A stretch of 8,137 nucleotides of DNA, from assembly GCA_015222115.1 (NCBI GenBank), contig JADFUO010000413.1, forward strand, positions 1 to 8,137. Direction: 5' to 3'. The notes under the pieces were generated by a model. That model saw only the letters and a list, made by a program, of their open reading frames with translations, was not told the origin of the DNA and did no database searches. This DNA is from Bacteroidota bacterium (GTDB lineage Bacteria > Bacteroidota > Bacteroidia > Bacteroidales > JADFUO01). Both the position numbers and the translations under genes were made by a program. Below are positions 1-4,581 of this stretch, piece after piece. The first letter of the stretch is position 1. Every line of letters begins with the position of its first letter.

Positions 1-69
1 ATGTATCTTATTGTTTTACAAAAGGATAATGAAATATTTTATAAGCAGAAAATTGCAATTATGAAATAA
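1..69 (+). CDS. C-terminal end of an upstream protein, probably a type IX secretion (Por secretion) sorting tail
   Basis: The first reading frame is open from the window edge to a TAA at 67-69 and gives 22 residues beginning MYLIVLQKDNEIF and ending KQKIAIMK. Seen: an aromatic/hydrophobic strand (YLIVL), a short turn with polar residues (KDNE), a second strand (IFYKQKIAIMK) and a basic last residue. This matches the usual end of type A type IX sorting domains, in which a G-x-Y strand is followed by a turn and a final K-K-hydrophobic strand ending in K. The expected Gly before the Met would lie outside the window. Such tails direct periplasmic proteins through the type IX translocon and are then removed. 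A terminator follows 25 bases after the stop, which supports this being a real gene end. The ATG at base 1 is therefore probably an internal Met, not a start. The cargo domain cannot be known from here. Confidence 0.55.
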   Translation: MYLIVLQKDNEIFYKQKIAIMK

Positions 70-93
70 TTTTTTATTTAGGATATTTTGAAG

Positions 94-129
94 AAAAGTG
101 CTTCAAAAGTTTTTGGGGCACTTTTTTTT
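94..129 (+). terminator. Intrinsic (Rho-independent) terminator of the upstream gene
   Basis: Bases 94-101 (AAAAGTGC) are perfectly complementary to 118-125 (GCACTTTT). The stem can extend inward through two G-U wobbles (102-103 with 116-117) and CAAA/TTTG (104-107 with 112-115), leaving a 4-base loop. Eight consecutive T residues (122-129) follow the GC part. This is a textbook intrinsic terminator on the plus strand, placed 25 bases after the partial upstream gene. It separates that gene from the lipoprotein gene at 306. Confidence 0.85.
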
Positions 130-219
130 GTTTTAGCTTTTAAACATTTCATTTCTACAATATTATTGAACCGGGCTTAATTTCAACTTTTTTACTAACT
201 TTCTTATGAGAGAAATGGA

Positions 220-249
220 ATGTTTTTTAATTTTTATTCTGTAAATTTG
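220..249 (+). promoter_or_regulatory. Candidate Bacteroidota-type promoter for the small lipoprotein gene
   Basis: TAAATTTG at 242-249 is an exact match to the Bacteroidota -7 element TAnnTTTG. The region 19 bases further upstream has ATG (220-222), only a partial match to the -33 TTG element. Transcription would begin near 255-258, giving a leader of about 50 bases, and the position after the upstream terminator is right. The match is by eye; in A/T-rich DNA such an element also arises by chance. Confidence 0.45.
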
Positions 250-305
250 CCTGAAGTATTTTATTGCAAAAACAAAAATTTTGATAAATTAAAAATTTAG
301 AGATA

Positions 306-722
306 ATGAAAAAAACGATTAAATATGTTGCTTTTTTTTGCCTTATACTTATAATAAGTTTTTTAGCTTGCAATCCCGATGAAGATGATACAGCAGATCC
401 GGGCGATCCGCGTGATAAGTATTTAGGTACATGGAATGTTAATGAAACATGTAACAAAGCTAATTATCAGGCAACTATTACTAAAGACCCTTCACACAGT
501 GCACAGGTTTTAATTTCAAATTTTTGTAACCCGGGTCAGGGATATGCACCTGCTTATGCTTTGGTTGTAGGAAACACAATTAATGTTGAATCGCAAATAA
601 TTGGTGACAACTGGACAGTAAGCGGAAGCGGCTCTTATAAAAATGAAAATCTTATTCAATGGAGCTATACACTGGTGATTGCAGGTTCGGGTGAGGATTG
701 TACGGCAGATTATACTAAATAA
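306..722 (+). CDS. Small surface or periplasmic lipoprotein of unknown function
   Basis: Encodes 138 residues. Residues 1-21 form a lipoprotein signal peptide: basic MKKTIK, a hydrophobic core, then the lipobox FLAC with the acylated Cys at position 22. The following NPDEDD is strongly acidic, which in Bacteroidota resembles the lipoprotein export signal for surface display; whether it is displayed is inference. The mature part has KYLGTWNVNETC at about 38-49, similar to the first strand of small lipocalin-like lipoproteins of this phylum, followed by alternating polar/hydrophobic segments suggesting a small beta-barrel or beta-sandwich. Three cysteines remain in the mature chain besides the lipid anchor (C49, C74, C132), so one disulfide is possible. 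ATG at 306 is chosen because it gives a complete signal peptide. It seems to be transcribed alone, from the candidate promoter at 220-249, and ends 3 bases before the stop of the convergent DUF4296 gene. I do not recognise the family with certainty. Confidence 0.85.
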   Translation: MKKTIKYVAFFCLILIISFLACNPDEDDTADPGDPRDKYLGTWNVNETCNKANYQATITKDPSHSAQVLISNFCNPGQGYAPAYALVVGNTINVESQIIGDNWTVSGSGSYKNENLIQWSYTLVIAGSGEDCTADYTK

Positions 723-725
723 AAA

Positions 726-1082
726 TCATTCATTCTTAACTTCTTTTTGTTTCTCGTTAAGTTTGGCTAAAACCTCTTCATATACTTTTTCAAATTGTTT
801 TAAATGATTTTCATAGTAGTCAAGACTTTCTTTAAATTTATCGGGAGTAATATCATATTTTTCAAAAATAAAATTATAATAGAAATTAACATAATCTTTA
901 TAATTCTGGCCGCTCTTGCGTTTAATGTTTAAAGATGCTTCAACAAGCTGAAAATCAGTAAGAATATCAACCATTTGCTCCATTGGGATAATATTATCTG
1001 GAACAAATGTTAAATCCTCGGTGTTTTTATTCTTACAAGAAGAAAGAAATATTACTAAAATTATTAATGGGAAATATTTCAT
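726..1082 (-). CDS. DUF4296 family lipoprotein
   Basis: Encodes 118 residues. The N-terminus is a short lipoprotein signal peptide ending in the lipobox LSSC, with the lipidated Cys at residue 16. The body is mostly helical: an IIPMEQMVDILTDFQLVEA segment (about 32-50), then DITPDKFKESLDYYENH (about 77-93) and a charged C-terminal helix rich in Lys and Glu. The pattern 'P-x-x-x-M-V-D-I-L-x-D-x-x-L-x-E-A' followed by 'F-x-x-S-x-x-Y-Y' is what I know from DUF4296 proteins, small Bacteroidota lipoproteins without a known function. The length fits the family. The gene lies 51 bases downstream of the recQ stop on the same strand, with no promoter element that I can see in the gap, so it may be co-transcribed with recQ. 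Its own stop (TGA) is 3 bases from the stop of the convergent lipoprotein gene. Its role is unknown; the family assignment is from memory of the motif. Confidence 0.85.
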   Translation of the reverse strand: MKYFPLIILVIFLSSCKNKNTEDLTFVPDNIIPMEQMVDILTDFQLVEASLNIKRKSGQNYKDYVNFYYNFIFEKYDITPDKFKESLDYYENHLKQFEKVYEEVLAKLNEKQKEVKNE

Positions 1083-1133
1083 TAAAAATAAGTTAGTGAT
1101 TCTATAAAAGATTTTTAGTGTTTTTTATTGATA

Positions 1134-3335
1134 TTAATTGCCAATTTCTGAAATAAATTTAATTCTTATCAATCTGATTTCTTCTTCATTGAATTCACCT
1201 TCACCCAATTCTTCCAGAGCTTCCTGTACTGAATCGGATTCAGCTTCCCTGAAGTATTCAAAGATTTCTTCCTGATGATATTCATCAACGTATTCACTGA
1301 TATAATAATTGATATCAATTTTAGTTCCGGATGAAACTATTCTTTCAATTTCGGTGAGTAGTTCATCAATTGTGATGCTTTTTGTAAAGGCAATATCTTC
1401 TAAAGGAAGCTTGCGGTCAATACTTTGAATAATATAAACTTTAAGACCTGATTTGTTGACAACCGATTTCACCACCATATCCATAGGTCTGATAATCTCG
1501 TTTTCTTCAACATATTGTTCAATAAGCCCAATGAATGGTTTGCTGTATTTTTTGGCTTTGCCTGCTCCGACTCCTGTTATCTGCTTCATTTCATCCAATG
1601 TTATGGGATATTGTGTAGCCATGTCTTCAAGTGAAGGATCCTGAAAAATTACAAAAGGTGGTAGTTTTTCTTTTCTTGAAATATCTTTTCTAAGATCTTT
1701 AAGCAGTGCAAAAAGAGTTTTATCAGTAGTGCTTGTTTTATGGCTTCCGGCTTCAGCAAAGAAATCCTCATCATCAGGATTTTCGTAATCATGATCCTGA
1801 ACAAGCATTATGGAATAAGGTTTTTTAAGGAATTTTTTTCCTTCCGGTGTGATTTTCAATAAACCGTAATTGTCAATATCTTTAACAAGAAGTCGTTGTA
1901 TCAGAGATTGACGGATCACAGCATTCCAGAATCTTTCGTCTTTTTCCATTCCTTTGCCGAATTCGGGAAGTATATTATGTTTGAAAGATTTCAGGGTGGC
2001 TGTGTTTTTCCCTATTAGAATATTGATAATATGTTTTGCTTTAAATAATTGTTTTACCGACAAAACGGTTTCAAGAACCAACTTAATATAATCTTTACCT
2101 TCAAATTTTGTTTTTGGATGCAAGCAATTATCACAGGCGCCGCAATTGTCTTTACTATATATTTCGCCAAAATAGTGAAGTAATAATTTATGACGGCAAA
2201 CCGAGGACTCTGCATAAGCAACGGTTTCTAAAAGCAGTTCTTTGGCAATTTCCTGTTCGGCAACAGGTTTCCCTTTCATAAATTTTTCCAATTTTTGAAT
2301 GTCGTCATAACTATAAAAAGTTATACAGTTTCCTTCACCGTCATCACGACCTCCCCTGCCGGTTTCCTGATAATAACCTTCAATGCTTTTGGGTATATCA
2401 TGATGTATGACAAAACGAATATCGGGTTTGTCAATCCCCATTCCGAAAGCAATTGTTGCAACGATAATATCAACATCTTCCATCAGGAATTTGTCCTGAT
2501 TGGTCCTGCGGGTCACAGAATCCAGACCGGCATGATAAGGTAATGCCTTAATGTTGTTTATTTGAAGTGTTTCGGCTAATTCTTCAACTTTTTTTCGGCT
2601 CAAACAGTAAACTATACCTGACTTACCCGAATTATTTTTTATGTATTTTATGATTTCTTTTATTACATCTTTATTTTTTTGACGGATTTCATAATACATA
2701 TTTGGTCTGTCAAATGAAGATTTAAAAATATTTGCATCAAGAATATCAAGATTTTTTTGGATATCCTGTTGTACTTTAAGTGTGGCTGTAGCTGTTAATG
2801 CAATTACCGGAACTTTTTTCCCTATTGCATCAATTATTGGTCTTAGTCTCCTGTATTCAGGTCTGAAATCATGTCCCCATTCCGAAATGCAATGAGCCTC
2901 ATCAATTGCATAAAAAGAAATATCAATAGTTTTTAAAAAATCAATGTTTTCTAGTTTGGTAAGTGATTCGGGGGCAACATACAATAATTTGGTTTTCTCC
3001 AGAGTAAGGTCTTTTTTTACCTGAGCGATTTCTGTTTTTGAAAGAGAAGAGTTAAGAAAATGGGCTATACCTTGTTCAGCTCCGAAACTACGTATTGAAT
3101 CGACCTGATTTTTCATCAAAGCAATAAGCGGAGATATTATTATAGCAGTTCCTTTTTTAATAAGTGCAGGTAACTGATAGCACATAGATTTGCCCCCACC
3201 AGTTGGCATAATTACAAATGTGTCGTTTCCAGATAATACACTTTTTATGATAGCTTCCTGATTGCCCTTGAAATTTTCAAACCCGAAAATATTTTTTAAT
3301 AATTCATGAAGAGAATATTCTTCAATTGTAGCCAT
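1134..3335 (-). CDS. recQ: ATP-dependent DNA helicase RecQ
   Basis: Encodes 733 residues of a superfamily 2 3'-to-5' DNA helicase acting in recombination and replication-fork repair in the cytoplasm. Motifs in order: motif 0 around FGFENFKGNQ (17-26), Walker A TGGGKS (45-50, Lys49), Walker B box DEAH (145-148), the RecQ-specific aromatic-rich loop SEWGHDFR (151-158), motif III LTATAT (180-185), motif V region (290-305) and motif VI QETGRGGRD (323-331). The RecQ zinc site is complete (Cys380, Cys398, Cys401, Cys404), followed by the RQC winged helix (about 410-505) and an HRDC domain (about 537-612). About 120 further residues, absent from the shorter E. coli enzyme (609 residues), end in a very acidic stretch and a helix; long RecQ proteins of about 730 residues are usual in Bacteroidota. 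ATG at 3335 is the natural start, just before motif 0. Transcribed away from kdsD; the DUF4296 gene follows. Confidence 0.97.
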   Translation of the reverse strand: MATIEEYSLHELLKNIFGFENFKGNQEAIIKSVLSGNDTFVIMPTGGGKSMCYQLPALIKKGTAIIISPLIALMKNQVDSIRSFGAEQGIAHFLNSSLSKTEIAQVKKDLTLEKTKLLYVAPESLTKLENIDFLKTIDISFYAIDEAHCISEWGHDFRPEYRRLRPIIDAIGKKVPVIALTATATLKVQQDIQKNLDILDANIFKSSFDRPNMYYEIRQKNKDVIKEIIKYIKNNSGKSGIVYCLSRKKVEELAETLQINNIKALPYHAGLDSVTRRTNQDKFLMEDVDIIVATIAFGMGIDKPDIRFVIHHDIPKSIEGYYQETGRGGRDDGEGNCITFYSYDDIQKLEKFMKGKPVAEQEIAKELLLETVAYAESSVCRHKLLLHYFGEIYSKDNCGACDNCLHPKTKFEGKDYIKLVLETVLSVKQLFKAKHIINILIGKNTATLKSFKHNILPEFGKGMEKDERFWNAVIRQSLIQRLLVKDIDNYGLLKITPEGKKFLKKPYSIMLVQDHDYENPDDEDFFAEAGSHKTSTTDKTLFALLKDLRKDISRKEKLPPFVIFQDPSLEDMATQYPITLDEMKQITGVGAGKAKKYSKPFIGLIEQYVEENEIIRPMDMVVKSVVNKSGLKVYIIQSIDRKLPLEDIAFTKSITIDELLTEIERIVSSGTKIDINYYISEYVDEYHQEEIFEYFREAESDSVQEALEELGEGEFNEEEIRLIRIKFISEIGN

Positions 3336-3516
3336 TTTAATTTTTACTTAATTTTAAATATATTTGTACCGTTAAAATAAAAAAAATTACGATAAGTTAT
3401 TATAATTATTTAATAATAAATCAAATTTATTTAAGTTATTTTATTGATTTTATACACACAATTACAAATATAGCAATAAAAAATATTTTATTAAACAAAT
3501 TTTTATAAAAAAAATT
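3336..3516. other. Divergent intergenic region between recQ and kdsD
   Basis: These 181 bases are extremely A/T-rich and hold no open frame of note. Seen: two exact TAnnTTTG matches toward recQ (3465-3472 and 3422-3429), one exact match toward kdsD (TATATTTG, 3359-3366, no TTG at the -33 position), and a 7-base inverted repeat AATAAAT (3415-3421) / ATTTATT (3425-3431) overlapping one of the recQ-side elements. Both genes must have their promoters here or, for kdsD, overlapping the end of recQ. No binding site of a known regulator is recognisable. Confidence 0.6.
3465..3499 (-). promoter_or_regulatory. Candidate recQ promoter
   Basis: On the minus strand, TATATTTG (3472 down to 3465) matches the Bacteroidota -7 element TAnnTTTG exactly. 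A TTTG (3499 down to 3496) lies 23 bases upstream of it, at the far end of the accepted spacing for the -33 element. Transcription would start near 3455-3460, leaving a leader of about 120 bases before recQ. A second exact -7 match on the same strand (TAAATTTG, 3429 down to 3422) has no good -33 partner and would give a shorter leader. The region is so A/T-rich that chance matches are likely. Confidence 0.35.
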
Positions 3517-4482
3517 TTGAAATCATATAAAGATATAAAAAAAATTGCATTAACAACTATTGAAATTGAGTTAAATGCAATAAAAAATTTAAAAAAATCA
3601 ATTAATGATGATTTTGCCAAATGTGTTGAACTAATATACAATACTCATGGAAGAGTGATTATTACAGGGATTGGTAAGAGTGCACATATTGCCTCTAAAA
3701 TAGTTTCAACATTAAATTCAACCGGTACACCTGCAATTTTTATGCATGCCGCTGATGCTATTCATGGAGATTTGGGTATCATTCGAAAAGATGATATAAT
3801 TATTTGTATTTCGAAAAGTGGTAATTCTCCGGAAATAAAAGTTTTGGTTCCATTGTTAAAATTAAGAGAAAACAAATTAATTGCGTTAGTTGGGAATAAA
3901 GAATCGTTTTTGGCAAAACATGCAGATTATATTATTGATTCAACAGTTAAGCAGGAAGCATGTCCTAATAATCTAACTCCAACATCAAGTACCACTGCCC
4001 AGCTTGTTTTGGGTGATGCTTTGGCTGTTAGTTTGCTTAAATACAGAGGATTTTCTGCCAGTGATTTTGCTAAATTTCATCCTGGTGGCACTTTAGGAAA
4101 AAAATTATATCTGAGGGTTGAAGACCTATATAAAAATAATGAAAAACCCGAAGTATTTTCAAATGATGATATAACAACCGTTATCCTTGAAATTTCATCA
4201 AAAAGACTTGGTGCAACAGCAGTGATGGAAAATAATAAAATGATTGGTATTATTACTGACGGTGACCTGCGAAGAATGCTTCACCGGAAAATTTCTATTG
4301 AGGGTTTAACTGCAAAAGATATTATGACTGTTAATTCAAAGTCAATTGATGCAAAAAGCCTTGTTGTTGATGCTTTGGATATTATGAGAAAAAATAATAT
4401 TACTCAGCTTCCCGTTCTTGATAATAATAAATATGTAGGGATAATCCATTTGCATGATATTTTGAAAGAAGGAATTTTATAG
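3517..4482 (+). CDS. kdsD: Arabinose-5-phosphate isomerase, KdsD/KpsF/GutQ family (SIS domain plus two CBS domains)
   Basis: Encodes 321 residues, close to the 328 of E. coli KdsD. The enzyme interconverts ribulose 5-phosphate and arabinose 5-phosphate, the first committed precursor of Kdo in lipopolysaccharide core, in the cytoplasm. The SIS domain (about 35-170) shows TGIGKSAHI (50-58), HGDLG (83-87), the sugar-phosphate loop SKSGNSPE (99-106) and PTSSTTAQLVLGDALA (155-170). By eye alignment Lys54, Glu106, Glu147 and His188 match the catalytic residues of E. coli KdsD, all with an offset of five. Two CBS domains follow (about 200-321), with ITDGDLRR in the first and HLHDIL near the end. The start appears to be TTG at 3517: no ATG or GTG lies in frame between the upstream stop (3445-3447) and it, the next in-frame ATG would delete the SIS core, and MKSYKDIKKIA fits the family's N-terminus. 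The gene diverges from recQ and precedes a DUF5686 gene and lptB. KpsF for capsule is a less likely alternative. Confidence 0.93.
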   Translation: MKSYKDIKKIALTTIEIELNAIKNLKKSINDDFAKCVELIYNTHGRVIITGIGKSAHIASKIVSTLNSTGTPAIFMHAADAIHGDLGIIRKDDIIICISKSGNSPEIKVLVPLLKLRENKLIALVGNKESFLAKHADYIIDSTVKQEACPNNLTPTSSTTAQLVLGDALAVSLLKYRGFSASDFAKFHPGGTLGKKLYLRVEDLYKNNEKPEVFSNDDITTVILEISSKRLGATAVMENNKMIGIITDGDLRRMLHRKISIEGLTAKDIMTVNSKSIDAKSLVVDALDIMRKNNITQLPVLDNNKYVGIIHLHDILKEGIL

Positions 4483-4497
4483 TATTAATAAATCAAG

Positions 4498-4539
4498 GCT
4501 AATGCTCCTACGGACTTCCTTTGGTCGTAAGGCTTAGGC
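4498..4539 (+). repeat. Imperfect long hairpin in the kdsD-DUF5686 gap
   Basis: The arms 4498-4515 and 4524-4539 can form about 15 base pairs around an 8-base loop (4516-4523), interrupted by one mismatch (4508/4530) and four single-base bulges (4503, 4506, 4513, 4537). It is clearly richer in G and C than its surroundings. No T-run follows, so it does not look like an intrinsic terminator. It may be an intergenic repeat unit or an mRNA-processing or stabilising stem between kdsD and the next gene. The function is not known. Confidence 0.55.
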
Positions 4540-4553
4540 TAAGGATTAATTTG
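4520..4553 (+). promoter_or_regulatory. Weak candidate promoter for the DUF5686 gene
   Basis: TTTG (4520-4523) is followed after 22 bases by TTAATTTG (4546-4553), one mismatch from TAnnTTTG. The spacing is within the accepted range for Bacteroidota promoters. Transcription would start around 4560, about 20 bases before the ATG. The -33 element lies at the loop of the hairpin at 4498-4539. If real, the DUF5686-lptB pair can be expressed separately from kdsD. Confidence 0.3.
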
Positions 4554-4569
4554 GATTTATTCATCCTTA
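4540..4569 (+). repeat. Second inverted repeat just upstream of the DUF5686 gene
   Basis: TAAGGAT (4540-4546) is the exact reverse complement of ATCCTTA (4563-4569), with 16 bases between. It directly follows the imperfect hairpin at 4498-4539 and ends 12 bases before the ATG at 4582, so it would lie in the leader if transcription comes from kdsD. It could hide the initiation region or be the remnant end of the same repeat unit. Only the pairing is seen; a role is inference. Confidence 0.35.
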
Positions 4570-4581
4570 ACTTGTTTATTT

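Noticed and set aside
227..457. 76-codon open frame on the minus strand overlapping the small lipoprotein gene and its leader
   Set aside because: It covers the promoter and signal-peptide region of a well-supported gene on the other strand, and its translation has no recognisable family features.
1453..1644. Plus-strand open frame antisense to the HRDC region of recQ
   Set aside because: RecQ is intact through this region; this is an antisense shadow with low-complexity hydrophobic translation. The same applies to 2295-2543.
3483..4482. Absence of tatC next to kdsD
   Set aside because: I recall tatC near kdsD and lptB in some Bacteroidota, but gene order varies and one window cannot show a loss, so I did not score it as a finding.
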